A stretch of DNA of 17,910 nt, from positions 1 to 17,910 of the forward strand of contig JBHIER010000012.1 of assembly GCA_046760705.1 (NCBI GenBank), given 5' to 3'. The stretch comes from JBHIER01 sp046760705 [NCBI: bacterium] (GTDB taxonomy: Bacteria > JBHIER01 > G020348925). The notes under the pieces were generated by a model. The model was not told the DNA's origin. It saw nothing but the letters and a program-made list of their open reading frames with translations, and made no database searches. Positions within the stretch are counted from its first letter, which is position 1. Each line of letters starts with the position of its first letter. Positions 1 through 6,960 of the stretch are shown piece by piece. Made by a program: the position numbers and the translations under genes.

Positions 1-160
1 AACCTTTGATGAAATTAAAACGACTTTGCAACAAACGATAAAACTCTATGTTTTTAAGATACCGAAGGAAAAATAACAGACCACCACGACCAGAGATTTT
101 CTCAGACGTCGCTTCTATCCGTGCAATTTTCCCTTGCCTTTTGATGGGTTTTTGTATCAT
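1..160 (-). CDS. Transposase, N-terminal part (runs off window edge)
   Basis: This is the first 53 codons of a gene that continues past the left edge of the window. The ATG at 160 follows GAGGTG with an 8-nt spacer, a good ribosome binding site. The visible protein begins MIQKPIKRQGKIARIE and contains ISGRGGLLFFLRYLKNI, which resembles the N-terminus of DDE transposases of the IS4/IS1380 type, where a GRGGL or ARGGL segment precedes the first helical domain. The catalytic DDE residues would lie outside the window, so neither intactness nor family can be judged. The leader (161-260) is A/T-rich. It carries an 8-bp inverted repeat (171-178 and 239-246) and two near-identical TTTTTACTCT tracts, possibly the element's end. 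The family call is recognition from memory and is tentative. Confidence 0.55.
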   Translation of the reverse strand, partial: MIQKPIKRQGKIARIEATSEKISGRGGLLFFLRYLKNIEFYRLLQSRFNFIKG

Positions 161-432
161 ATTATCATCACCTCTTGGGTTAAAGGTTGTGAGTTTTTAC
201 TCTTTCTATAACTATAATAATAACAAATCACTGAAAATCCAAGAGGTTTTTTACTCTATCAACAATCGCTCAGCTTAGGAATATGTTAGTGGATATCAGC
301 CCCATCTATTTAGTAAAGTGACGCCAGGACTCTGGGGATTGCTTCGCCCCGGGACCAAGTGAACGCATTTTGGGACGAACAATGAAACATATCACCGTAG
401 TTGCAAACCAGAGCCCTGGGGATTGAAAGTGG
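161..432. other. Intergenic stretch between transposase start and M48 gene end
   Basis: I see no gene here. The left part (161-260) is A/T-rich and holds CCTCTTGG (171-178) opposite CCAAGAGG (239-246), plus a direct repeat of TTTTTACTCT near 195-204 and 247-257. Both could belong to the end of the insertion sequence whose transposase reads leftward. The right part (300-432) contains CTGGGGATTG twice (332-341 and 416-425). The first copy runs into GCTTCGCCCC, like fragments of common dispersed repeats. I found no convincing intrinsic terminator for the M48 gene. Confidence 0.4.
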
Positions 433-1896
433 CTACGGCTCTTTTGAGGCTATGACTTTGATGAGAGTCCCAGCAGTGACCACCTCATCCAGAGCCATCC
501 CATTGAGCAGGGCCAGATCCTTCTCTTTTACCTCTGCCCGGGGCGAGCGCCCTAAGGCCGTCCGGAGAGGTGCTGTCGCTTCGACCTGTACGATTTTGAT
601 GCGCATCGGTTCGATATTGCTGATCTCTGGATCACGGGTGGGGGCGAAGTTGGTCGCGGTTCGGCGGAAATGGTCTCGATAGAGGGCGAACCGATCGATG
701 GTGCTCAAGCCATGGAGGATAAAGATGTAACCCTCTTTAACGATAAAATATGAGAGAACTCGCAGGCGCATCTCGCCTGATTGAAGGTCTGAAAGGAGGC
801 GGTACGCCTGAAGGCCGCTGACTGTGAGCGCTTCTGCAGAGTGGACCTGTCCCTTGGTCCGGTCTATGAACTCCAGGGCGGCACTCCGGGGATTTTTTCC
901 CTCTTTTAGGGAGAGCGTGATGGCTGCGTCCTTCTCCTTGGAGACCATCTGGACCTGCGTCGGCAGGTTGGTCACCTGCCAGCCTCGAGGGACCGGGAAT
1001 TGGAACTGGAGGGTGGGGTGATAGAAGGTGTTCTCTTCCACATATCCCTGCCTCGGATCCTCGCCGTAGACGAGCCCGTCGATCATTTTCAGGTACGGTT
1101 CGCGGTTAACCTGCCACGGATGCGGGCCCACCCTCTGTTGCCATTCTGCGGCCAGTCTGCGGGTGGCCTCCACTCGGTCGGCCGGATTTGGATGGGTGGA
1201 AAACCAGCCCGGCAGTCCACCCTGACGTGGACCCTCACCCAATCGCTCTATGGTAGTGAAGAAGTCGGACATCCGGGACCCGTCGTAACCGACTTTCGTG
1301 GCGTATTCGACCCCAAGTTCGTCTGACTGGCGCTCGTTGTCGCGGCTGAATCTGAGGAAGAGGAGCCCGACGCCGAACTCTGCTAAGCCGGCATATCTCC
1401 GAAAATCTTCTGAGAGGATCTTTCCCACACCCAACCCGAGACTGGCTAGTTGAGCCTTGCTGTATTGTTTCGCGCTGTGCCGGGCCGTGACGTGGCCGAT
1501 CTCATGACCCAGCACTCCGGCCAGTTCGGCCTCGTTATTCATGTATGCCAGAATGCCGCGGGTGGCGTAGACAAACCCGCCGGGCAGGGCGAAGGCGTTC
1601 ACCACCGGACTGTCGAGAACCCGAAAGGTGAACTGGAGGTTGGGACGATGTGAGATTCTGACCATTCTCTGCCCCAGGTCGTTGATGTACTGTGCCAGAG
1701 CGCTGTCCTCGTAAACGCCGTAGGCGGCAACGATCTGGGAGTCCGACTCCCGGCCCAGCCGAATCTCCTGGGCCTGGCTCATGAGCATCAGCTCCCGCTT
1801 TCCGGTGACCGGATTGACGGCGCAGGTCAACAGCCATCCGGCAGCAAACAAACGAGCTAAAATGAGTCCCATGTGAAATAAATGGACTTTACGCAT
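433..1896 (-). CDS. M48-family metalloprotease, probable lipoprotein (BepA/LoiP-like)
   Basis: This is a 487-aa zinc metallopeptidase. The HEIGH motif (H131, E132, H135) and the downstream NERQSDELG segment (E193 is the likely third zinc ligand) define peptidase family M48. Such periplasmic proteins degrade or help assemble outer-membrane proteins. The N-terminus has a hydrophobic segment ending LLTC (Cys25), then AVNPVTGKREL, which closely matches the 'CA-NPVTG' start of M48 lipoproteins. A Thr before the Cys is atypical for a lipobox. After the peptidase domain (about 35-260) comes a beta-rich domain (about 290-420) and a C-terminal region (about 425-487) whose end, TAGTLIKVIA, resembles the LysM-like tail seen in related proteases. 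The ATG at 1896 has AAGGAGGTGATG upstream, an excellent ribosome binding site. It appears to be transcribed alone. Confidence 0.9.
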   Translation of the reverse strand: MRKVHLFHMGLILARLFAAGWLLTCAVNPVTGKRELMLMSQAQEIRLGRESDSQIVAAYGVYEDSALAQYINDLGQRMVRISHRPNLQFTFRVLDSPVVNAFALPGGFVYATRGILAYMNNEAELAGVLGHEIGHVTARHSAKQYSKAQLASLGLGVGKILSEDFRRYAGLAEFGVGLLFLRFSRDNERQSDELGVEYATKVGYDGSRMSDFFTTIERLGEGPRQGGLPGWFSTHPNPADRVEATRRLAAEWQQRVGPHPWQVNREPYLKMIDGLVYGEDPRQGYVEENTFYHPTLQFQFPVPRGWQVTNLPTQVQMVSKEKDAAITLSLKEGKNPRSAALEFIDRTKGQVHSAEALTVSGLQAYRLLSDLQSGEMRLRVLSYFIVKEGYIFILHGLSTIDRFALYRDHFRRTATNFAPTRDPEISNIEPMRIKIVQVEATAPLRTALGRSPRAEVKEKDLALLNGMALDEVVTAGTLIKVIASKEP

Positions 1897-2152
1897 CCCA
1901 CATCACCTCCTTATCAATTGCTCGGGTGGGAATTGGACTCCCACCCGTATTAAGCTCGACCATTCTTTAATCTTGTCATTCCGACCGAAGGGAGGAATCT
2001 GTACCTGCAGGACCGTTAGGTCAATCGTTGGTTGATAAACCCAACACTGAACTCCACCAAGTAATGTCTGGTTTCGTACCTCAATCCAACCTACCGTTTT
2101 GCTTAATGTGAGCAATCCGCAGGTCGGGTTACGAAGTCACCCAACATCCTCT
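1897..2152. repeat. Intergenic region built from dispersed-repeat fragments
   Basis: This 256-bp gap has no convincing gene; the one open frame is repeat-derived. Two recognisable pieces occur. At about 1974-2003 there is TGTCATTCCGACCGAAGGGA followed by GGAATCTG, a widespread extragenic repeat type. At about 2070-2097 GGTTTCGTACCTCAATCCAA is followed by CCTAC, which on the other strand is the common 'GTAGGTTGGGTTGAGG' repeat. A related segment, CAGGTCGGGTTACGAAGTCA, follows near 2121-2140. The assignments are by recognition of common repeat consensus sequences, not by a search. Confidence 0.5.
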
Positions 2153-2677
2153 TTACCGTAATGGCCCTTTAATCAAACGTATATCATCGATCCAGGCTGT
2201 ACCACTACCGTCGACGACCAGGTGGAGTTTTACGGCGTCAGGGTTCTCACCCTTTTTGAGAAAGAATGGGGTTTCTATTGTTGTCCACTCGGTGGTGCCT
2301 GATACCGGTGATTGAAGCCCTTGGGAGAAGAACTCTCCTCTTCCGGTGAAATGGCACCACATTTTGAGATAGACCGGGCCATCCATCTTCTCCGTTCGGA
2401 CCCGGGCCTGGTAAATCAAGCGGGCGTCCTCAATGTCTATGTCGCGTACCTCGAATAAGCGCACGACTGTTCGCTCTGTTGCCGTAATCCGCAAGGATCC
2501 ATTACCGTCGCTCGAGATGTCCTCATCGATTTGGACACCTGACCGCGTGATGATTCCTTCCATGGAGTCAAGGGGAAAATGCTTCAGCTCGATCGCTTCT
2601 TTTGATGGTTGAGAGCAAGCAATCATGGAAGCAATCACCATACACCCAACAGAGGAAACTATGGACCATAAACGCAT
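2153..2677 (-). CDS. Small lipoprotein with jelly-roll (carbohydrate-binding-like) fold
   Basis: This is a 174-aa predicted lipoprotein. I chose the ATG at 2677 rather than the further-upstream in-frame ATG at 2740 because AGGAGG lies 9 nt before it and the protein then opens with a normal signal peptide (MRLWSIVSSVGCMVIASM) ending in a lipobox, IAC-SQPS. The mature part is beta-rich with alternating hydrophobic residues and ends GSGTAWIDDIRLIKG. That pattern is typical of the last strands of galactose-binding or carbohydrate-binding-like jelly rolls, where 'aWiDdvrl' recurs. The middle segment also has the look of this fold. It starts 59 nt after the zincin gene stop and is probably co-transcribed with it. 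The ligand is unknown. Confidence 0.7.
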   Translation of the reverse strand: MRLWSIVSSVGCMVIASMIACSQPSKEAIELKHFPLDSMEGIITRSGVQIDEDISSDGNGSLRITATERTVVRLFEVRDIDIEDARLIYQARVRTEKMDGPVYLKMWCHFTGRGEFFSQGLQSPVSGTTEWTTIETPFFLKKGENPDAVKLHLVVDGSGTAWIDDIRLIKGPLR

Positions 2678-2736
2678 ACCGCTCAACCTCCTTTCCTGTG
2701 TCAATCGGGTTCTCCATACATAAACGAGAATTCGTG

Positions 2737-4365
2737 TCAATCAGCCTTTACAGAAACGGATCGACCGTCGATCATGATGAGTCCGTTACCGGCGAATTCA
2801 AATTCCAAATTCGGTCCCTTCATCAGTAGAGCTGATGCGAACTCATACCTGCCATCTTCTGCCTTCACAAGCTGCTGGTCAATTCGTAATGAGTCCAGCG
2901 AGTCGCAATAGAAGATGACCGTTCGTCGTCGTCGGTCCCAGTCGTTCACCTCCATGAGACCTTTATCCCTGACCGACAGCCAGAGAGGATTAGGGCCAAC
3001 AATTTTTTCTAACATTTGGAGAAGGTCAGAAGAGGCTCGGCCCCTTCTCAGAGTATAGACATTGTAAAGCGGGTTGAAGGTGATACACCCTCGATCCACG
3101 ACGAATCCTCTGCTCCGTCTGGTCCGGGATCGGGAGAGGCCGTTGGCGTTCAGGTCGATCTCGATCCGCCATCCTGCCTGGTTCTCAAAGTCGGCCAGGG
3201 CCTTTTCATACTCTTGGCGGTAGGTATCCAAGATGACCTGGGTGCTCTGTCCGATTTCCCCGAAGGCGTAATCACGCTTTGCCTTGTCCACGAGATCGGA
3301 AAGCTCGTCAGCCGAGATATTCAGCGCCTGCTCGAGGAGCTTCACAAAGGTGAACTGGGTGCCTGCCTTCTGAGCCTCGCTTTTCCACTCTATGCCCAAG
3401 TAGTCGAGCAGAAATCCCTGGGCTGCGCCCACCGGGTAGACGCGATGGCGGGGGACGTCGTCTGGCGCTAATGCGTTTTTCCTCGTGAAATTGTCGAGAT
3501 CCTCCTGGATAGCCCCATACAAGGCATCGGCGCTCAAGAATAGTCCCGGATGGATCCTCAGAATATCCGATCCAGGCTCATAATCGGGTTCAGTCCCTGC
3601 GGAGTAGGAGCGATACTCGACGTACTTGGCTGTTCCCTCATTGAGCTCTATGTACTGCTCGAACCGTTCCACAAAGGGGGGGCTCTTACTCCAGCGCTCA
3701 GCGCGCACAGCGACAAACTCCCTGGTCAGCTCTTCACACATTTTCCTGTCGCCGGCTCGCATCGCCTCCAGTGCACTTCGGAGTATCTTCATCTCAAGGC
3801 AGATGAGAGCGTTGTTCTGGAGGTCGTCGATGGGGTATCGCTCCTCGCGGGCCCAGGGTAGCTCGCCGAAGGACTCGTTCTGATAGCGATGGAAGGCCTC
3901 ATGGACGATGAAACCGAAGAGGGAGGACATCTCGTCGACTGACGTATAGTCTTGGTCAAGGGCTAAGGCCGGTGCAACCTCATCTCCTAATGGATAGTCG
4001 ATGATCAGTTGTCCCACCAGATCGTCGTAACGGCCGAGGTGGTAGCTCGCCGGGCAGTCCATTGTCGGCCAACCCGGCGGCAGCGGCCCAAACCCCTCGA
4101 CTTCTCCGGGGTGATTGAGCAGCAGTGCCCATTCGTCCGGGCGGTATATCAATAGGGGGCGGCGGTTGAGGCGATACCCAGGCCATATTGCCTCCGATTT
4201 CTTCTCGAAGAGGTGAAAGATCTCACCTACGACTGTAAGAGCGTTCAGATCGCTCCGGTCGAGGGCCACCTCGACCTCTGATGCTGTTAACCCCCCTCTC
4301 TCCGATGCAACAGGAAGAACCCAGATGATGGAAAAAACTACTGAAAGGACAAAACTCTTTCCCAT
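2737..4365 (-). CDS. Secreted HExxH metalloprotease-like protein, unknown family
   Basis: This is a 542-aa protein with an N-terminal signal peptide (about 1-21, ending PVAS). The segment FGFIVHEAFHRYQNE contains HEAFH (H155, E156, H159), the zinc-binding helix of zincin peptidases. About 85 residues later ELNEGTAKYVEYRS offers E243 as a candidate third ligand, as in gluzincins. I do not recognise the family. The C-terminal 150 residues look beta-rich and may be a separate domain (about 390-542). GAGGAAGG precedes the ATG at 4365. A 63-nt gap separates it from the 143-aa gene upstream and 59 nt from the lipoprotein downstream, suggesting one operon. Hydrolysis of a peptide substrate in the periplasm or outside the cell is an inference from the motif only. 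Confidence 0.75.
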   Translation of the reverse strand: MGKSFVLSVVFSIIWVLPVASERGGLTASEVEVALDRSDLNALTVVGEIFHLFEKKSEAIWPGYRLNRRPLLIYRPDEWALLLNHPGEVEGFGPLPPGWPTMDCPASYHLGRYDDLVGQLIIDYPLGDEVAPALALDQDYTSVDEMSSLFGFIVHEAFHRYQNESFGELPWAREERYPIDDLQNNALICLEMKILRSALEAMRAGDRKMCEELTREFVAVRAERWSKSPPFVERFEQYIELNEGTAKYVEYRSYSAGTEPDYEPGSDILRIHPGLFLSADALYGAIQEDLDNFTRKNALAPDDVPRHRVYPVGAAQGFLLDYLGIEWKSEAQKAGTQFTFVKLLEQALNISADELSDLVDKAKRDYAFGEIGQSTQVILDTYRQEYEKALADFENQAGWRIEIDLNANGLSRSRTRRSRGFVVDRGCITFNPLYNVYTLRRGRASSDLLQMLEKIVGPNPLWLSVRDKGLMEVNDWDRRRRTVIFYCDSLDSLRIDQQLVKAEDGRYEFASALLMKGPNLEFEFAGNGLIMIDGRSVSVKAD

Positions 4366-4428
4366 TGTCCGTTCCTTCCTCGTTCTGAAGATGGTGAACT
4401 GTAAATCCTAAATCAAGTCAGAGTTGCT

Positions 4429-4860
4429 CTATTTCTCAGAGTACCTCCATCCCGTTTCAAACATATCCCTCATACACTTGACGCACTTGCCATATTCCAG
4501 AGTGTCAACTTCCAGAATCTTGTCCTTGGTCCAAACAACGTTATAGACTCTGTCGGAGAAATAGAGACCACCTGCCTCAGCCTCAATCCCCTTGAAGTCC
4601 TTATAAATCCGCGCCTTCGTCACTGCAACATCTCCCAATCTCTTCAACTGGGCAGTGGGCCTCTCATCGGGGGGAAGAATGATCTTCACGTCTTTTCCCT
4701 CCAGCAGAGGCTCGAATTTTTCGAGCAACTGCATGGGGATGTTGTTGATTCGAACCTTCCTCGATCTTTCGATCTTCTTCTTCATCTCTTCCACCGCTTC
4801 CTTAACGGAGCGAAAGGTGGTCGATATCTTCACCTCGTACCTTCCGTCAACTATTGGCAT
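4429..4860 (-). CDS. Conserved-looking 143-aa cytoplasmic protein, function unknown
   Basis: This is a 143-aa protein without signal peptide or membrane segment. The start is well supported: AAGGAGG lies 8 nt before the ATG at 4860. Residues 15-35 form a charged helix (KEAVEEMKKKIERSRKVRI). Then comes PMQLLEKFEPLLEGKDVKII, a pattern reminiscent of the phospholipase-D-like sensor half of TrmB-type regulators, where a 'll..l..G..v+iil' segment recurs. No helix-turn-helix is visible, so this is a weak analogy. The C-terminus has CVKC (C126, C129), a possible metal or redox pair, and ends with an aromatic-rich FETGWRYSEK. It is first in an apparent unit with the secreted zincin and small lipoprotein. 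I do not recognise the family. Confidence 0.7.
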   Translation of the reverse strand: MPIVDGRYEVKISTTFRSVKEAVEEMKKKIERSRKVRINNIPMQLLEKFEPLLEGKDVKIILPPDERPTAQLKRLGDVAVTKARIYKDFKGIEAEAGGLYFSDRVYNVVWTKDKILEVDTLEYGKCVKCMRDMFETGWRYSEK

Positions 4861-5099
4861 ACTGACACCTCCTTATCCTGAGTAAGCTTTCGCCTAATGT
4901 TTCCTGTCATGGCCGAAGTTGCCGTCGTCGTCAGCCAACAAGTCCCCCTTCGCCTGCTTTCATCCTCGCTGGCAAAGAAGGCAGTATTTTGGGGCGAAGC
5001 CCGGCCACACCATGTGAGATGAGGCCGAGCCAGTTTTTGGCACTAAGCACCAGCCGTATCAAATTCCGCGAGAGGAAAGGAAATAGTCTTTTGAATCCA
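4861..5099. other. Non-coding or decayed region downstream of the toxin remnant
   Basis: I find no intact gene here. On the minus strand this continues the region that would have encoded the rest of the PIN-domain toxin, but stops occur in every plausible frame and no PIN C-terminal motifs are recognisable. A small GGGC-TTC-GCCC hairpin lies near 4993-5003 and is not followed by a T-run on the minus strand. I see no promoter for the 143-aa gene with confidence. Confidence 0.4.
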
Positions 5100-5195
5100 T
5101 CACCACAAATCCGGGCAAAACGATCTCTTCTTCGCCACCGCAGGTGGATACTGACGCAGAAGATCTATCATGACATCGGTGTCCAGAAGGATCAT
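5100..5195 (-). pseudogene. VapC-like PIN toxin remnant, frameshifted
   Basis: The ATG at 5195 opens MILLDTDVMIDLLRQYPPAV, a textbook N-terminus of VapC-family PIN-domain ribonucleases, in which the first acidic residue of the DTD segment is a metal ligand. After 21 residues the frame is lost and a stop follows at 5100. In another frame the DNA immediately continues EEEIVLPGFVVM, the expected next beta-strand of the same family. A small deletion plus frameshift therefore broke the gene. No later PIN residues are found. It starts 3 nt after the antitoxin stop, as in VapBC pairs. It is non-functional unless the frameshift is a sequencing error. Confidence 0.6.
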
Positions 5196-5198
5196 TCC

Positions 5199-5346
5199 TC
5201 ATCCTCGGCGTCTTTGTGCTTGTTCCCGAAGTTGACGGGCATAAGCCGCACTATCTCCGAAATCCTTACGGTCTTTCCACAGCCCGATGAGCCCAGAACG
5301 GAGCAACCGATGCGCCGACAAGTTTGCGTATACGAATCGCATCCAT
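5199..5346 (-). pseudogene. Antitoxin-like partner of the PIN remnant, frameshifted
   Basis: The ATG at 5346 follows GGAGGTGAGAAGTA, a good ribosome binding site, and encodes MDAIRIRKLVGASVAP, resembling short antitoxins found in front of PIN toxins ('MD-IRIRK' starts). In that frame a stop appears after 27 codons. A shift of one frame gives KDFGDSAAYARQLREQAQRR and a stop at 5199-5201, directly before the toxin start. The two halves together are only about 48 codons, so part of the middle is also missing. I infer a decayed antitoxin gene from its position and its two partial frames. The family cannot be fixed from so little protein. Confidence 0.45.
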
Positions 5347-5469
5347 TACTTCTCACCTCCATCTCTGTTAAGACGGAAACCTCATCTGACGTTTCTGGGG
5401 TTGCCGAAGTCGCCAAAGGGGATTTGGGCGAATACACCTCCCTCTGGGTGAACCCCGAAAAACACACTA

Positions 5470-5498
5470 ATAATAACATGTTTGAGCCTCTTTGTCAA
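5470..5498 (-). promoter_or_regulatory. Strong sigma70 promoter in front of the toxin-antitoxin remnant
   Basis: Read on the minus strand, TTGACA (5493-5498) is followed by a 17-nt spacer and TATTAT (5470-5475), with TG at the extended -10 position. All -35 bases and five of six -10 bases match consensus. The predicted transcription start is near 5463, about 115 nt before the antitoxin-like ATG. The site shares ATTGACA, AGG in the spacer and TGTTA with two other sites in this window. Confidence 0.75.
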
Positions 5499-5648
5499 TG
5501 CATTTTTTGAGAACTATAAGAAAATTCGACTGTCAGCCCATCGATATGGGATATCCGCTTCGGATGAATGGAAGGCCATACGAGAAGTATATTCCCATCT
5601 CATGAAGAAGTCACGGGGCAGATGTTTCACCGTGTCGTATCGCTTTCT
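5499..5648. other. Region between hgcB and the toxin-antitoxin promoter
   Basis: No gene is supported. On the minus strand this is the 3' side of the hgcAB unit. A weak CCCAT-ATCG-ATGGG hairpin (about 5538-5551) exists but lacks a T-run, so I cannot name a terminator. Bases 5520-5535 hold the GAAAATTCGACTGTCA segment that recurs upstream of the promoter at 10870-10898. Confidence 0.4.
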
Positions 5649-5951
5649 CTACTTTTCTGCGGAGCAGCAGGAGACCTCGCTCTCACCGCCGCAGGTGGCC
5701 TCTTTCCTGCCGGTTAAGGCGGCCAACATCATAGCGGACGCACACCCTACGCCGGCATCCACTGTGATCGCAGCCGTGGGACAGTTGCGCTGACAGGCGC
5801 CACATTCCATGCATCTATCGGGGTGGACAAGCTGAGCCACACGATCACTCTGCGCAAATACAGCATGTGGGCAGACTATGCTGCACATTTTACAGCCGAT
5901 ACACAACTCTGGATTGTACTGAAGCGTATTGGTCATATAAGCGCCGATCAT
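5649..5951 (-). CDS. hgcB: HgcB, ferredoxin of the mercury-methylation pair
   Basis: This 100-aa 2[4Fe-4S] ferredoxin is thought to reduce the corrinoid of HgcA during Hg(II) methylation and to bind mercury. The two cluster motifs are CIGCKMCSIVCP (C17, C20, C23, C27) and CMECGACQRNCP (C47, C50, C53, C57). The second matches the family signature C(M/I)ECGA. The conserved single cysteine follows in GVGC (C70), and a vicinal Cys-Cys pair (C95-C96) closes the protein, as known for HgcB. The ATG at 5951 is chosen because AGGAGG lies 6 nt upstream. A neighbouring ATG at 5954 would leave only 3 nt. The start overlaps the hgcA stop as TGATG, implying coupled translation. Length fits the family. A much longer frame reaching 6335 is an artefact of overlap with hgcA. 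Confidence 0.95.
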   Translation of the reverse strand: MIGAYMTNTLQYNPELCIGCKMCSIVCPHAVFAQSDRVAQLVHPDRCMECGACQRNCPTAAITVDAGVGCASAMMLAALTGRKEATCGGESEVSCCSAEK

Positions 5952-6958
5952 CATGAACCTCCTAACACACGAGTTAAGGTCAGAGCAACTATCAAAACAA
6001 CGCCTCCGCCGAACATCCAGGCCATAATGGGGATGTAGGCGAATATCTCGCGCTTGACCCCACTCTTGGATGTGAACGGTGTCGAGCCGGTAAAGTTCAG
6101 CGCCAGGAACGCCGTCACCGGCGGTAAAGCCAGCAAGGAGGTCAACGCCCACCCGGCCCGCTGCCACAACGCTGCGTCTGGGTTGCCGAGAAGCTTTGCC
6201 AGGACAAATGGTAGAACCACTACCGCTCCCAGAATGAACCCCTTGGTGCTGAAGTTGGGAGTTGGGATCCAGGGAAGCAAAATGGGGAATAAGACTACGC
6301 CAGCTAAAATTGCCACAACCGCAGCCACAGAGCACACCAGGCCGCCGACAAAGAACAGTACCACCGCCGCAATCATCATCGGTAGGAAGATGTGAACCAG
6401 TTCCACCGGGATCAGGATCAAGCGGTCACGCAGGGCGAAGCGCACCCGGCGCATCTCCGGTGTGGCTTGGTGGGTCTTGAGATAATCCGGCAGATCAATC
6501 GCACGTACAGGGCCATACTCGACTTTGAAGCCCGAGCGCTCTTTGACCTCATGGGCGGCAACTCCAGTTGCACCCAGTTGAGGCAAGATCAGTAGACGGT
6601 GATGGACGACGCCATTGAGCTCGGTCTCTTCGATCCGGTGCACCAATTCATCGGTGCCGAAGGTCCCTTTACCAGCAGCGCACCAGACGTTGATGCCCTT
6701 CGTGTCCAGCACCATGATATAACAATCAATCTCCGTGAGTGCCGTCCGCAGCGCGTCGAAGCTGAGGGCATAATTGGCCGTGACAAAGACAGGGGAATCC
6801 GGTGCCGGGTTGCCGAGTGCGTACAGACCTGGCTTGACCCGATGCCCACTACGGTTGATTCCCCAGCGGGCCAGAAAATGGTCCCAGCGGTTCGCCAGGG
6901 TGATTTTGCTCGTGGCAGGTTGGACACGCAAATGTGCATTGTTCGTATCGGAATTCAC
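5951..6958 (-). CDS. hgcA: HgcA, corrinoid methyltransferase for mercury methylation
   Basis: This 335-aa protein is the membrane-anchored corrinoid enzyme that transfers a methyl group to Hg(II). The cytoplasmic N-terminal domain contains PGLYALGNPAPDSPVFVTAN (43-62) and the diagnostic cap-helix motif NVWCAAGKGTFG (90-101). Cys93 is the lower-axial cobalt ligand, the same number as in the characterised Desulfovibrio ND132 protein. From about residue 178 there are roughly five hydrophobic segments. The LNFTGSTPFTSKSGVKREIF stretch between the last two is also typical of HgcA. The start is a GTG at 6958 with GAGG 10 nt upstream, inside the end of the preceding membrane-protein gene, whose stop is 2 nt away. 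It overlaps hgcB downstream. The family assignment is firm; methylation activity in this organism is an inference. Confidence 0.96.
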   Translation of the reverse strand: MNSDTNNAHLRVQPATSKITLANRWDHFLARWGINRSGHRVKPGLYALGNPAPDSPVFVTANYALSFDALRTALTEIDCYIMVLDTKGINVWCAAGKGTFGTDELVHRIEETELNGVVHHRLLILPQLGATGVAAHEVKERSGFKVEYGPVRAIDLPDYLKTHQATPEMRRVRFALRDRLILIPVELVHIFLPMMIAAVVLFFVGGLVCSVAAVVAILAGVVLFPILLPWIPTPNFSTKGFILGAVVVLPFVLAKLLGNPDAALWQRAGWALTSLLALPPVTAFLALNFTGSTPFTSKSGVKREIFAYIPIMAWMFGGGVVLIVALTLTRVLGGS

Positions 6959-6960
6959 TA

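Noticed and set aside
1903-2115. 70-codon minus-strand frame
   Set aside because: The translation consists of dispersed-repeat DNA read as protein and it has no ribosome binding site.
4989-5510. 173-codon plus-strand frame
   Set aside because: It lies across the decayed toxin-antitoxin pair and its promoter, with no domain, no ribosome binding site and irregular composition.
5952-6335. Upstream extension of the hgcB frame to a 228-codon protein
   Set aside because: It overlaps the C-terminal membrane domain of hgcA in another frame. Its extra sequence has no protein-like features, and a strong ribosome binding site supports the ATG at 5951.
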